Counted from the stretch's first letter, positions 7,617 through 16,674 are shown. The stretch is 64,000 bases of DNA from Muribaculaceae bacterium Zag1 (GCA_002633115.1 NWBJ01000017.1:1-64000), one strand, 5' to 3'. Notes: generated by a model from the sequence alone, not told the origin. Numbers and translations: made by a program.

Positions 7617-9826
7617 TTAAGAGCGAAGCCCAGGGTTAGGGTGGTGGATGAGTTGGGGCCGTAGTAGAGGGTGTATTGGCCGGGGATGATTTCCATTACC
7701 TCGGTTTCGGGATTGAAGGTCGACAGGTCATCGCCCGATAGGGTGAATCTGACTGTTGCGGTTTCTCCGGGATTGAGATGCAGGCGCTGGAAAGCGCGCA
7801 ATGACCGGTTAGGGCCAGCTGTGTCGGCATCGCGGCGCAGATACACTTGGGCCACCTCGTCGCCAGCGAGGGGTCCGGTGTTGGTCAGGGGAAATTCTAT
7901 TTCTACTATTGGTTCATCACCATCAGTCACCTTGGCCGTAGCCTGTCCGTATTGAAAATCAGTATAACTCAACCCATAACCAAACGGATATTGGGGCTCT
8001 TGGCGCAGATAGCGATATGTGCGCCCCTCCATAGCATAATCCTCAAAGGCTGGGACTTGCTCTGTGCTTTTGTAGAATGTGACCGGTAGGCGCCCCGATG
8101 GATTGTATTCGCCCATCAGTACTTGCGCGATGGCTTCGCCTCCGGCTTGGCCGGGGTACCAAGCTTGCAGCAGAGCGTCATATAAGTAGGGGTCGATTGC
8201 CATAGCCGAACCCGAGAAATTTACGATCACCACTTTTTTCCCGGCCTCGCGCAGAGCGCGCAACATACGGGTTTGTACATCGGGGAGTTCGATTTTGGTG
8301 CGGTCACCTCCTTTGAATCCATCGATGCTGATGGGCATTTCTTCGCCCTCGATATGGGGAGTGATGCCTCCGGCCCAAATCACAATGTCGGCATCGGCTA
8401 TCCGGGCCAGCGAGGCTGGTATGTCTAATTCTTGGGTGACGAGTTGCTCATTTGGCCGCGGATCGTCAGAAGCGTGGTCTTCAGGGGCTACCAATTCGCT
8501 GAGGCCATCGGCAATGTCGCATGCGCGATCATAAATCAGATCGCTGCCCAATCTATCGGTCAAGGCTTCGAGCAGGGTGATGGTATGCGATGGGGTACCA
8601 TTGTAATTCCCCCATAGCATCACCGAGTCAACCGCATTGGGGCCCATCAGAGCCACCTTTTGGCGCCTATTTAGCGGTAGAATGTTGTTATTGTTAGCCA
8701 AAAGCACTATTGACTCCAATGCCATCTGCAGAGCCAATGCCTTATGCTCAGGGCTGTCGACTACGCTAAGGGGGATGTTCGTCCAATCTGTGAGAGAGTC
8801 GGGGTCGAGTTCGCCTAAGGCGAATCGTTGATACAACACTCGGCTTAGCGCTTGGTCAATGTCAGTCTCAGAGACTAATCCTTGCTCCACGGCCTCGCCC
8901 AGACGCTTGAGGGTTACGCCGCACTCCAGATCAGTACCGGCTCTTACCGCCATGGCTCCCGCCTCAGCGGCAGTTTTTGTCACGCCGTGATATTGCGGCT
9001 GATGGAAGTCAGAGAGAGCCCAACAGTCTGTAACCACAAGATATTTGTAGCCCCACTCTTTGCGCAGAATCTCTTGAAGCAGTTGGTCGTTGCCGCAGCA
9101 TGGCTTGCCGTCAAATCGCTGGTAGGCGCACATCACCTGGCGCACATCTGCCTTGGTGACCAAATCTTTGAATGCTGGGAGGTAGGTTTCCCACAGGTCG
9201 CGTTCGCTAACATCATCGATATTGACGCTATGTCGTGTTGATTCGGGGCCGCTATGCACTGCGTAATGCTTGGCGCAAGCCAGCGTCTTGACATGCTCGG
9301 GGTCTGGTCCCTGTAGACCTCTTACCACCGCTTGGCCCATGACCGAGGTCAAATAAGGGTCTTCGCCGTAGGTCTCTTGGCCGCGTCCCCAGCGGGGGTC
9401 GCGAAATATGTTGATGTTGGGTGTCCAAAAGCTGAGGCCTTGGTAGCGTTTGAGGGGCTGCCCATTGTGGCGATAAGCGCTGTTTTTGGCGCGAGCTTCG
9501 TCGCTGACTGCCGAGAATACTTGCTCAAGCAATTCTGGATCCCACGAAGCGGCCATGCCTATTGATTGCGGAAAGACTGTAGCCAAGCCGCTGCGCCCCA
9601 CGCCATGCAGAGCCTCGTTCCACCACTCATAGTGGGGGATGCCCAGGTGTTCGATGGCGGGCGATTCAAAACTAAGCAGGCTTATCTTTTCATCCAATGT
9701 CAATCGAGGCACCAAGTCGGCCACGCGCTCATCGATGGGCGCACTGGCATCTTTCCATACCTCCTGGCCGCAGAGAAATGAAAAACTAAAAATGAAAAAT
9801 GAAAAATACAGTGCTCTTGTTTTCAT
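7607..9826 (-). CDS. Glycoside hydrolase family 3 beta-glucosidase
   Basis: A secreted GH3 enzyme of 739 residues that removes terminal beta-linked sugars from glycans. From N to C it has a signal peptide (MKTRALYFSFFIFSFSFLCG), the GH3 barrel with FWTPNINIFRDPRWGRGQE and the segment YLVVTDCWAL carrying the Asp nucleophile, the alpha/beta sandwich with ALMGPNA and IVIWAGG, and a C-terminal fibronectin III-like domain with PFGYGLSYTDF. I chose the ATG at 9824-9826; an upstream in-frame ATG at 9907 only adds repeat-encoded residues. The hydrophobic core of the signal peptide is itself encoded by TTTTTCATTTTTCATT repeat words. Confidence 0.92.
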   Translation of the reverse strand: MKTRALYFSFFIFSFSFLCGQEVWKDASAPIDERVADLVPRLTLDEKISLLSFESPAIEHLGIPHYEWWNEALHGVGRSGLATVFPQSIGMAASWDPELLEQVFSAVSDEARAKNSAYRHNGQPLKRYQGLSFWTPNINIFRDPRWGRGQETYGEDPYLTSVMGQAVVRGLQGPDPEHVKTLACAKHYAVHSGPESTRHSVNIDDVSERDLWETYLPAFKDLVTKADVRQVMCAYQRFDGKPCCGNDQLLQEILRKEWGYKYLVVTDCWALSDFHQPQYHGVTKTAAEAGAMAVRAGTDLECGVTLKRLGEAVEQGLVSETDIDQALSRVLYQRFALGELDPDSLTDWTNIPLSVVDSPEHKALALQMALESIVLLANNNNILPLNRRQKVALMGPNAVDSVMLWGNYNGTPSHTITLLEALTDRLGSDLIYDRACDIADGLSELVAPEDHASDDPRPNEQLVTQELDIPASLARIADADIVIWAGGITPHIEGEEMPISIDGFKGGDRTKIELPDVQTRMLRALREAGKKVVIVNFSGSAMAIDPYLYDALLQAWYPGQAGGEAIAQVLMGEYNPSGRLPVTFYKSTEQVPAFEDYAMEGRTYRYLRQEPQYPFGYGLSYTDFQYGQATAKVTDGDEPIVEIEFPLTNTGPLAGDEVAQVYLRRDADTAGPNRSLRAFQRLHLNPGETATVRFTLSGDDLSTFNPETEVMEIIPGQYTLYYGPNSSTTLTLGFALKRP

Positions 9827-9975
9827 GGTGATTAGAGGAATGAAAAATGAAGAATGAAAAATGAAAAATGAAAAATGAAGAATGCCCATCCGGATGGTAT
9901 TATTCATTCTTCATTTTTCATTTTTCATTAAGTGGCCATCCGAATGGTTATTTTTCATTTTTCATTCTTCATTTT
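9785..9975. repeat. AAATGAA fold-back cluster upstream of GH3
   Basis: Arrays of AATGAAAAATGAAGAATG words are followed by CCATCCGGATGG and then by complementary CATTCTTCATTTTTCATT words; a second half-unit with GGCCATCCGAATGG and TTTTTCATT words continues to about 9975. The cluster lies between the GH3 start and the end of the nucleoside kinase gene, and it also overlaps the GH3 signal-peptide codons. Confidence 0.85.
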
Positions 9976-9980
9976 TCGTT

Positions 9981-11678
9981 TTAGTAACGGAAGGAGGAGC
10001 CGCCGAGGAACTCGCGGAGCAGTGAGGTCGAGGGGATGTTCTTCTCCTCGATGGGGAGGAAATAGCTCAGGAATTTGCGCAAGCGGTAAGCCTCGCCAAA
10101 CTCTGGCACATCGCGCGGTACCTGGCTTAGGATCTCCTCAGCGTAATTCTTCATCACGCCCAGCTCGAAGATGAGCGAGGAGTTGAAGGTAGCGTCCGCA
10201 TTCTCTTGATATGGGAATATCCATTTCTCTTCACCTCGGCGCACTGATGGCCAACGCTTTAGCGTCTCTTCGGCCGATGAGCCGCGATATTTGTAGTCGC
10301 GGATGATGCGTCGCAGCAGGCGGTTGTCGGTTGTCGGCACCCAGTTGTGGTCGTCAATCGAGAGGGTGGTGAGAGCGGATACGTACACGCGGAATTTCAT
10401 CTTCTCATCGATATGTGCCGTTAGCTCTGGGTTGAGGCCGTGGATGCCCTCGATCAGCAGCACCGAGCGGTCTTCGAGCCTGATGCTGTCGCCCTTGTAT
10501 TCGCGGCTGCCAGTCTTGAAATTGTAGGTGGGTAGGAATACCTCCTTGCCATCGAGCAAGTCGCACAGGTCTTTGTTGAATTTCTCCAGGTCGAGGGCAT
10601 AGAGCGATTCATAATCGTAGTCGCCAGTCTCATCGTGGGGAGTATGGTCCCGATCCACAAAGTAGTTGTCGAGCGACACCATCTGCGGCTTGAGCAGATT
10701 GGTCATTAGCTGGATGGCCAGGCGCTTGGTAGTGGTGGTCTTACCCGAGCTGGAAGGACCGGCGAGCAGCACAATTCTTGCTCCGCCCTCGTGGTAGCGG
10801 CGAGTAATCTCATCGCTGATGCGGCTCAGATATTTGTCATGCAGAGCCTCAGCCACATTGATCAGCAGGGGAGTGCGCCCAGCAAGCACGGTCTTGTTTA
10901 GTTCGCCCACATTGCGTACGCCTACGATGTTGTTGAATTCGATGTAATCGGTAAATGCCTTGTACATCTTCTCCTGGGTTACATGCTGCGGCGGCACGTT
11001 GGGATTTTCCTTGTCAAAGCCGGTGAGCAGGAAGCCGTCCTTGTATGGGCGCAGGTCAAACACATTGAGCATGCCGGTGCGCGGCGCCAAGGTGCCGTAG
11101 TAGCTGTCGCATAGGCCGTCGAGCTTGTAGTAGACGGTGTATAGTTCGCGGATTGTCTCCAACAGGGTTACCTTGTCATCGAGGCCCTGGTTCTTGAATA
11201 TGGTGATGGCATCGCGGGTGAGGCGCTCTTTGCGCTGGAATTCGATGTCGGCATCGACGATGCGCTGCATCTCTTCCTTGAGGGCTGCCACCAGCTCCTT
11301 GGTGATGAAGATGTTGCCATTTTCATCAGCTGGGTATTTGGGTGAGCGTCCGATGAGTTTGCCGAAATAACCCTTTGATATCGAGTGGGCTATCTTCAGG
11401 CGAGTGCCGGGGTAGAGATTCTGCGAAGCCTTGTACAGCACCATGCACAGCGAGCGTATGTAGCAACGGTTGCCGCTGCTGCTCTCCTTCGACAGAAACT
11501 CTACCTGCTTGGGCGTGAATACCGGGAAGTACAGGTTTTCGGTCTTGTTGTTGACGCGGGCGCAGATAGGCTCAAAGTCAAGATTCACCATCTTGGCAAT
11601 CTCCAGCAGGGTTTCTCCGCCGTTTATGTCGACGTATTGCTCGATGTTCTTGCAATACACTTTCAGTCGGTTGCTCAT
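9981..11678 (-). CDS. Uridine-kinase-like nucleoside kinase with TGS-type N-terminus
   Basis: A 565-residue cytoplasmic protein. The N-terminal 60 residues (LKVYCKNIEQYVDINGGETL) look like a TGS domain, followed by a region resembling the threonyl-tRNA synthetase second domain. The C-terminal half is a uridine-kinase-type P-loop domain with LLAGPSSSGKTTTTKRLA, the VSLDNYFVDRDHTP segment and LLIEGIHGLN. This architecture is a common Bacteroidales nucleoside kinase or phosphoribulokinase-like family; the substrate is not proven. The start at 11678 was preferred to an ATG 11 codons upstream, because homologous sequence begins at MSNRLKVYCK. Confidence 0.88.
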   Translation of the reverse strand: MSNRLKVYCKNIEQYVDINGGETLLEIAKMVNLDFEPICARVNNKTENLYFPVFTPKQVEFLSKESSSGNRCYIRSLCMVLYKASQNLYPGTRLKIAHSISKGYFGKLIGRSPKYPADENGNIFITKELVAALKEEMQRIVDADIEFQRKERLTRDAITIFKNQGLDDKVTLLETIRELYTVYYKLDGLCDSYYGTLAPRTGMLNVFDLRPYKDGFLLTGFDKENPNVPPQHVTQEKMYKAFTDYIEFNNIVGVRNVGELNKTVLAGRTPLLINVAEALHDKYLSRISDEITRRYHEGGARIVLLAGPSSSGKTTTTKRLAIQLMTNLLKPQMVSLDNYFVDRDHTPHDETGDYDYESLYALDLEKFNKDLCDLLDGKEVFLPTYNFKTGSREYKGDSIRLEDRSVLLIEGIHGLNPELTAHIDEKMKFRVYVSALTTLSIDDHNWVPTTDNRLLRRIIRDYKYRGSSAEETLKRWPSVRRGEEKWIFPYQENADATFNSSLIFELGVMKNYAEEILSQVPRDVPEFGEAYRLRKFLSYFLPIEEKNIPSTSLLREFLGGSSFRY

Positions 11679-11708
11679 AAATACGATAGTTGTGTGTAAG
11701 TTGCAGTG

Positions 11709-11716
11709 CAAAAGTA
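11709..11716 (-). promoter_or_regulatory. -7 box TACTTTTG for the nucleoside kinase
   Basis: The minus strand reads TACTTTTG at 11716-11709, matching TAnnTTTG, about 31 nt before the chosen start. No good -33 box is visible at the normal spacing. Confidence 0.45.
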
Positions 11717-11768
11717 CAAAAAATCAACCACATTAAAAAATTATTCCCCATTCTTGACATATTTTTAA

Positions 11769-11776
11769 TAACTTTG
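11769..11776 (+). promoter_or_regulatory. -7 box TAACTTTG for ybaK
   Basis: TAACTTTG at 11769-11776 lies 20 nt before the ybaK ATG. A -33 TTTG at normal spacing is not evident. It is divergent from the kinase promoter. Confidence 0.5.
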
Positions 11777-11795
11777 CACCAAAATAGGAAAAGAT

Positions 11796-12278
11796 ATGAA
11801 GAATGACAAATCAATAAAGACTAATGCGGCGCGGCTTTTGGATAAGGCCAAGATTGAGTATGAGCTGATACCCTATGAATTTGACCCAGAGGATTTGGCT
11901 GCGCAGCATGTGGCGGATGCCCTTGGCGAGGACATTAGGCAGGTGTTTAAGACCCTGGTGCTGCATGGCGACAAATGCGGCTACTTTGTGTGCGTGGTGC
12001 CGGGAAATATGGAGGTTGACCTGAAGAAAGCAGCCAAGGCTGCCGGTGCCAAAAAGGCCGAGATGATACCCATGAAGGAGCTCCTCCCTCTCACTGGCTA
12101 TATCCGAGGCGGATGCTCACCGGTGGGCATGAAAAAGCCTTTCCCAACCTATTTCCACACTACAGCCCTCGATTTTAACCACATCTACGTCAGCGCTGGC
12201 CAGCGCGGCCTCCAATTCAAGGTCGCCCCACAGGCCCTCATCAACTATGTGCGCGGCACCGTTGCCGATTTGTGTTAG
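11796..12278 (+). CDS. ybaK: Cys-tRNA(Pro)/Cys-tRNA(Cys) deacylase YbaK/EbsC
   Basis: YbaK hydrolyses cysteine mischarged onto tRNA(Pro), a translation quality-control step. The 160-residue protein is full length, with YEFDPEDLAAQHVADALG near residue 26, VFKTLVLHGD near 50, a KKAAKAAGAKKAEMIP helix near 80, and GYIRGGCSPVGMKKPFPTY near 105, the substrate-pocket region. It lies upstream of aroC on the same strand, but the AAATGAA-type repeat between them and the ybaK promoter make a shared function unlikely. Confidence 0.93.
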   Translation: MKNDKSIKTNAARLLDKAKIEYELIPYEFDPEDLAAQHVADALGEDIRQVFKTLVLHGDKCGYFVCVVPGNMEVDLKKAAKAAGAKKAEMIPMKELLPLTGYIRGGCSPVGMKKPFPTYFHTTALDFNHIYVSAGQRGLQFKVAPQALINYVRGTVADLC

Positions 12279-12308
12279 GTCTCGATAATATCGATATTAT
12301 CAAGAAAT

Positions 12309-12358
12309 TTTTCATTATTCATTATTCATTTTTCATTTTTCATTTTTCATTTTTCATT
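12309..12358. repeat. TTTCATT repeat, single arm
   Basis: A run of TTTTTCATTATTCATT words between ybaK and aroC ends 4 nt before the aroC ATG. The complementary arm is absent here. Confidence 0.75.
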
Positions 12359-12362
12359 GATT

Positions 12363-13436
12363 ATGAATACTTTTGGCCGAGCCTTTAGGCTCACATCTTT
12401 TGGCGAAAGCCATGGCCCCGCCATCGGCGGCGTAATCGACGGCATGGAGCCCGGCATAGAAATAGACCTCGACAAGGTGCAAGCGCAGCTTGACCGGCGG
12501 CGCCCGGGCCAGTCATCAATCACGACCCAGAGGCGCGAGGCGGATAGGGTGGAGATTCTCTCTGGCATGTTTGAGGGCAAGACCACTGGCACCCCCATCG
12601 GATTCCTTGTGCGCAACGCCGACCATCACAGCCAAGATTACGACAATCTGCGCTCGGTGCTGCGCCCATCCCATGCCGATTATACCTATTTTGCCAAGTA
12701 TGGCATCCGTGACCATCGCGGCGGTGGTCGCACCTCGGCTCGCGAGACAATCGCCCGCGTGGTGGGAGGTGCCTTTGCTATGCAAGCCTTAGAGAGGCTG
12801 GGCGTCACTATCTATGCCTATACCTCACAGGTTGGCGATATCGTGGTTGACAAGCCTTACACCGAGCTTGACTTGTCGCTGATTGAGAGCAATCCGGTGC
12901 GCTGCCCCGACCCGGAGGTTGCCGCAACCATGGAGGCATTGATCAAGGAGGTACAGCGCGATGGCGATACCATCGGTGGTGTCATCACCTGCGTAGCCAA
13001 GGGGGTGCCTGCCGGCTGGGGCGAACCGGTATTCAACAAGCTCCATGCCATGTTGGCCTCGGCCATGATGAGCATCAATGCCGCCAAGGGATTTGACTAT
13101 GGCTTGGGATTTGCCGGTGTGGGTCGCCGAGGCAGCGAGATGGCCGATGCCTTTATTCCTGGCTCCAAGCCGGGGCAGGAGCGTGTGCGTACTGCCACCA
13201 ACCACAGCGGCGGCATCCAAGGGGGCATCAGCAATGGCGAAGACATCTATTTCCGCGTGGCTTTCAAGCCTGTCGCCACCCTGCTCCGCGACATCTCCAC
13301 CATCGACCTCGACGGTAATCCCGCCACCGTCCACGCCCGCGGCCGCCACGACCCCTGCGTCCTCCCCCGCGCAGTCCCCATCGTCGAATCCATGACCGCC
13401 CTCACCCTCTACGATGCCTACCTCCTCAATGAATAA
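12363..13436 (+). CDS. aroC: Chorismate synthase
   Basis: AroC converts 5-enolpyruvylshikimate 3-phosphate to chorismate with reduced FMN, the last common step of aromatic amino acid and folate precursor synthesis. The 357 residues contain all three family signatures: [19 protein letters not shown] at the N-terminus, the [22 protein letters not shown]-type segment (here starting [17 protein letters not shown]) near residue 115, and [15 protein letters not shown] near the C-terminus. ATG at 12363 was chosen over a TTG two codons earlier. A 30-bp hairpin follows the stop. Confidence 0.97.
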   Translation: MNTFGRAFRLTSFGESHGPAIGGVIDGMEPGIEIDLDKVQAQLDRRRPGQSSITTQRREADRVEILSGMFEGKTTGTPIGFLVRNADHHSQDYDNLRSVLRPSHADYTYFAKYGIRDHRGGGRTSARETIARVVGGAFAMQALERLGVTIYAYTSQVGDIVVDKPYTELDLSLIESNPVRCPDPEVAATMEALIKEVQRDGDTIGGVITCVAKGVPAGWGEPVFNKLHAMLASAMMSINAAKGFDYGLGFAGVGRRGSEMADAFIPGSKPGQERVRTATNHSGGIQGGISNGEDIYFRVAFKPVATLLRDISTIDLDGNPATVHARGRHDPCVLPRAVPIVESMTALTLYDAYLLNE

Positions 13437-13440
13437 GTAA

Positions 13441-13509
13441 CAGTGAATAGTGAATAACGGGCCATCCGGATGGCTTATTTCCGGATGGCCCGTTATTCAC
13501 TATTCACTG
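13441..13509. terminator. 30-bp perfect fold-back after aroC
   Basis: Bases 13441-13470 and 13480-13509 are perfect reverse complements, with a 9-nt loop. Each arm combines CAGTGAATAGTGAATAACGG words with the GGGCCATCCGGA core shared with the AAATGAA family. It starts 4 nt after the aroC stop and could terminate transcription, although the T-run is weak. Confidence 0.75.
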
Positions 13510-13571
13510 TTCGTTATTCACTTATTTTTGTGGTCGGAAGTGCCAAAAGATTTGCCTAATTGTTATAATTG

Positions 13572-13602
13572 TTGTTAATTACCACAAATTTAGCTAATTT
13601 TG
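13572..13602 (+). promoter_or_regulatory. Promoter for pldA, possibly leaderless
   Basis: TTG at 13572-13574, 20 bases, TAATTTTG at 13595-13602. The predicted transcription start falls about at the ATG at 13607, so the mRNA would have almost no leader. Confidence 0.6.
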
Positions 13603-13606
13603 CGGC

Positions 13607-14446
13607 ATGAAACGTCAATGGTGCGTGTTTATAATGGCTCTGATAGTTGCGGCCCTTGGTTGCAACGGCCAAATCGTATCTACTCCCGATGAGGTGATCG
13701 ACGCCGACAGCGTGCGTCATGCCTTTGACAGTCAGCCTTATTTCGGCATATACAAGGACAACTACTTCATCTTCGGACCCTCGGTAGGCAAAAAAGCTAC
13801 CAAGGAGAACACCAATGTGAAATTCCAAGTCTCAGTGGCGCAGAAGCTCACCAAGAGCACGCTGCCCTGGGGCACATACCTATACCTATTCTATACTCAA
13901 AAGGTATTCTGGAATGTGCTGGAGAACTCTATGCCGATGACCGACCTCAACTTCAACCCAGGTCTTGGCCTCAGCAAACCCCTGTTCTCGGGCAACCGCT
14001 ATATTGGCAAGCTCACATTCATCATCGAGCATGAGAGCAATGGGCGCGATGGCGATGAGTCGCGCTCATGGAACAAGGTGTCGCTTGCCGCCAACATCAT
14101 GATTGATCCCAACTTGATGGTGCATGGCAAGGCATGGATACCCATTGTCGATGGTATGAACAACAAGGATATCCTCAAATACAGTGGTATCTACCAGATG
14201 GGCGTGCAAGTGATGAGCAATGACCGCAAGTTCATGGGCAACATCACTCTGGTGAAACGCAAAGGATGGAATCTGAATTACAACACCATATTCGAGTTGG
14301 GCATGCGCATGTGGAAGAATGCCAACGAGTATTTCTTCCTGCAATATTACAACGGCTATGGCGAGGGACTCCTCGACTATAAGCAATTCCACACCCAGCT
14401 TCGCTTTGGCATCCTCATCAAACCGGACCTCTTCTCCGATTTCTAA
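13607..14446 (+). CDS. pldA: Outer-membrane phospholipase A (PldA/OMPLA family)
   Basis: A 279-residue predicted outer-membrane beta-barrel phospholipase that would remove phospholipids misplaced into the outer leaflet. A signal peptide occupies about residues 1-22. The catalytic block is visible as FIIEHESNGRDGDESRSWN near residues 145-163, with the His and Ser of the OMPLA signature and the conserved SRSWN. The rest is alternating barrel strands, and the protein ends in Phe, as outer-membrane proteins often do. The ATG at 13607 gives a positively charged signal-peptide start; the next ATG (13634) would remove it. Confidence 0.85.
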   Translation: MKRQWCVFIMALIVAALGCNGQIVSTPDEVIDADSVRHAFDSQPYFGIYKDNYFIFGPSVGKKATKENTNVKFQVSVAQKLTKSTLPWGTYLYLFYTQKVFWNVLENSMPMTDLNFNPGLGLSKPLFSGNRYIGKLTFIIEHESNGRDGDESRSWNKVSLAANIMIDPNLMVHGKAWIPIVDGMNNKDILKYSGIYQMGVQVMSNDRKFMGNITLVKRKGWNLNYNTIFELGMRMWKNANEYFFLQYYNGYGEGLLDYKQFHTQLRFGILIKPDLFSDF

Positions 14447-14449
14447 AGA

Positions 14450-14836
14450 TTATTCCCTTGAGGCAGGGAGGGCCATAAGATATTCTGGGGCAAAGTCTGC
14501 TCCGTTCTCCCATTCTATAGTATTAAACTTAATAGAGAATCTCTTGAAAACCTCCAAATCCAGAAGAGGCTCGAAGACTAAGCCCTTAAGGGAAGCCTTA
14601 AGGTCAACTACCTTTTCAACCTGGTTATTAAACCATAGTTTAATCCTATAACCGCCCATGTATTGGGCCTTTACTACTTCTAAGAACATATTTCCTGGCA
14701 TTTCTCCTTTGACTACTCCATCCTTTATATTAACAATGATCTTGTATTCATTGTACCATGCATGGAAATGAGCAGGGGCATGGTCTGAGAAATTCATTAG
14801 TATAATGATACCGTAGAAATGACTTATTTGTGGCAT
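14450..14836 (-). CDS. DUF4160-DUF2442 fusion protein
   Basis: A 128-residue protein. Residues 1 to about 50 match DUF4160 (MPQISHFYGIIILMNFSDHAPAHFHAWY), and about 55-122 match DUF2442 (VDLKASLKG, LDLEVFKRFSIKFNTIEWENG, DFAPEYL). The two domains are normally adjacent separate genes suggested to act as a toxin-antitoxin-like pair; here they form one frame. It is convergent with pldA (3 nt between the stops). A fold-back element begins 3 nt upstream of its start codon. Function unproven. Confidence 0.82.
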   Translation of the reverse strand: MPQISHFYGIIILMNFSDHAPAHFHAWYNEYKIIVNIKDGVVKGEMPGNMFLEVVKAQYMGGYRIKLWFNNQVEKVVDLKASLKGLVFEPLLDLEVFKRFSIKFNTIEWENGADFAPEYLMALPASRE

Positions 14837-14838
14837 AC

Positions 14839-15208
14839 TAAGTAAGTGGTCACTTTGAAGTTAAACAAAAACACGGAGAGCTCGGAGATTCACGGAGGCC
14901 ACGGAGACTTTTCTTTCTCTGCTTTATTTGCGATCTGGAATCGGTCACGGAGATCGCTGAAGCGGTGCCAGAGGTCGCGGAGTGTGGGCGGTGTCCTTTT
15001 GATTCCGGGGCCGGCGAGGGCGCCAGGCCCTCCTCCGCCGCTTTTCCTCGCGCTCCGTGACCTCTGCTGCGGCTTCGCCGCCTCAGTGACCGAATTGAGA
15101 ACGCAAGAGACAGAGAGGGAGAAATCTCCGTGGCCTCCGTGGTCCTCCGTGCTCTCCGTGTTTTATTTATTCCCATCATAGTTTAATTTCAAATTGACCA
15201 CTTACTTA
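14839..15208. repeat. MITE-like fold-back element with 28-bp terminal inverted repeats
   Basis: The ends 14839-14866 and 15181-15208 are inverted repeats identical at 26 of 28 positions, starting TAAGTAAGTGGTCA. Inside, CACGGAG words on the left (14871-14905) pair with CTCCGTG words on the right (about 15123-15161), and weaker complementarity continues toward the centre, so the whole 370 bp is one long imperfect palindrome. It has no convincing ORF. It looks like a non-autonomous mobile element; no target duplication longer than TA can be seen. Confidence 0.8.
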
Positions 15209-15302
15209 TTCTGTTTTTAGGTCACAAAGGTAAGGATTTTTAGTGAGATAAACTACTGGGGGAGAAAAAATATCAGTGTGAAGAGAATTTTTGGGAGAAT
15301 TT

Positions 15303-15335
15303 TTTGGATAAATTGGAAGAAAAGCATTAACTTTG
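15303..15335 (+). promoter_or_regulatory. Promoter for pyrH-frr
   Basis: TTTG at 15303-15306, 21 bases, TAACTTTG at 15328-15335: a good match to the Bacteroidetes promoter, about 39 nt before the pyrH ATG. Confidence 0.7.
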
Positions 15336-15373
15336 TGGTTACTGAAAACCGAAACACTAAAACTAGTCGAATC

Positions 15374-16084
15374 ATGAGGACCAAATACCAACGAGTGCTG
15401 CTTAAGCTAAGCGGCGAATCATTAATGGGACACCAGCATTACGGCATTGATACCCAACGCCTCAACGAATACGCGGCCCAAATCGCGGCCGTGGCCAACG
15501 AGGGAGTGCAAGTGGCAATCGTCATCGGCGGCGGCAACATATTCCGCGGCCTGTCGGGAGCCTCAAAGGGCTTTGATCGTGTCAAGGGTGACCAGATGGG
15601 GATGCTCGCCACAGTGATCAACTCCTTGGCCCTCAGTTCGGCTCTGCAGGTTGCCGCTTGTTCGGCCAAGGTGTTTACGGCAACCAACATGTATCCCATC
15701 GGGGAATACTACAGCAAGTGGAAAGCCACCGAGGCCCTGAGCAACGGCCAAGTCGCCATCATCGCCGGCGGCACCGGCAATCCATTCTTCACCACCGATA
15801 CCGGAGCAGCCCTCCGCGCTATCGAGGTCGAGGCTGATGTGATGCTCAAAGGCACACGCGTCGACGGCATCTACACCGCCGACCCCGAAAAAGACCCCAA
15901 CGCCAAGAAATTCACCGAGATCACCTACGATGAGATTTACAATCGCGGTCTCAAGGTGATGGACCTCACTGCCACCACCCTGTGCAAGGAAAATTCCATG
16001 CCCATCATCGTATTCGACATGGATACTCCCGGCAATCTCCAAAAGGTGATTGATGGCCAACCCATCGGTACACTCGTATATTAA
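15374..16084 (+). CDS. pyrH: UMP kinase
   Basis: PyrH phosphorylates UMP to UDP in pyrimidine nucleotide synthesis. The 236-residue product starts MRTKYQRVLLKLSGESLMG and contains the amino-acid-kinase fold landmarks: IVIGGGNIFRG near 50, GDQMGMLATVINSLAL near 72, AGGTGNPFFTTDTGAALRA near 130-150, and the GTRVDGIYTADPEKDP nucleotide-binding segment near 160. I chose the ATG at 15374; a longer frame starting at 15278 runs through the promoter. frr follows 19 nt downstream, the usual bacterial pairing. Confidence 0.96.
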   Translation: MRTKYQRVLLKLSGESLMGHQHYGIDTQRLNEYAAQIAAVANEGVQVAIVIGGGNIFRGLSGASKGFDRVKGDQMGMLATVINSLALSSALQVAACSAKVFTATNMYPIGEYYSKWKATEALSNGQVAIIAGGTGNPFFTTDTGAALRAIEVEADVMLKGTRVDGIYTADPEKDPNAKKFTEITYDEIYNRGLKVMDLTATTLCKENSMPIIVFDMDTPGNLQKVIDGQPIGTLVY

Positions 16085-16103
16085 TACTTAAACCTACATA
16101 TCC

Positions 16104-16670
16104 ATGGCAGAAGAAAACGTAAGCACCTATCTCGACCCCGCTGAAGAGAGCATGGAGATGGCTGTAGCCTATCTCGAAGACGCTCTGACCCACATCCGCG
16201 CCGGCAAGGCCAATCCTCGCCTGCTTGATGCTATCCGCGTCAACTACTATGGCAGCCAAGCCCCTATCTCAAACGTTGCCAATATCGCAGTGCCTGATGC
16301 CCGCACCATCACTATCACCCCCTGGGAGAAGTCGATGTTCAAGGAAATTGAAAAGGCCATCATCAACTCGGCCCTCGGCATCACTCCCGAGAACAATGGC
16401 GAGGTAATACGCCTCACAATTCCTCCACTCACCGAGGAGCGCCGCAAACAGCTGGTGAAGCAGAGCAAGTCAGAGGCCGAAAACGCCAAAGTGAGCGTGC
16501 GCAACGCACGCCGCGAGGCTATTGAGGGTCTGAAAAAAGCCATCAAGAAAGGCATGCCCGAAGACGTAGAGAAAGATGCCGAAGCCAAGGCTCAGAAGCT
16601 CCACGACAAATATCTCAAGAAGATCGACGAGCTATTCGCCCTCAAAGAAAAAGAAATCCTCACCGTATAA
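16104..16670 (+). CDS. frr: Ribosome recycling factor
   Basis: RRF splits post-termination ribosomes together with EF-G. The 188-residue length is typical, and the sequence shows the family core: [13 protein letters not shown] near residue 31, [13 protein letters not shown] near 65, [23 protein letters not shown] near 98, [10 protein letters not shown] near 130 and a C-terminal helix ending [15 protein letters not shown]. It lies 19 nt after pyrH in an apparent operon. An AAATGAA-family repeat begins within 10 nt of the stop. Confidence 0.97.
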   Translation: MAEENVSTYLDPAEESMEMAVAYLEDALTHIRAGKANPRLLDAIRVNYYGSQAPISNVANIAVPDARTITITPWEKSMFKEIEKAIINSALGITPENNGEVIRLTIPPLTEERRKQLVKQSKSEAENAKVSVRNARREAIEGLKKAIKKGMPEDVEKDAEAKAQKLHDKYLKKIDELFALKEKEILTV

Positions 16671-16674
16671 ACAG

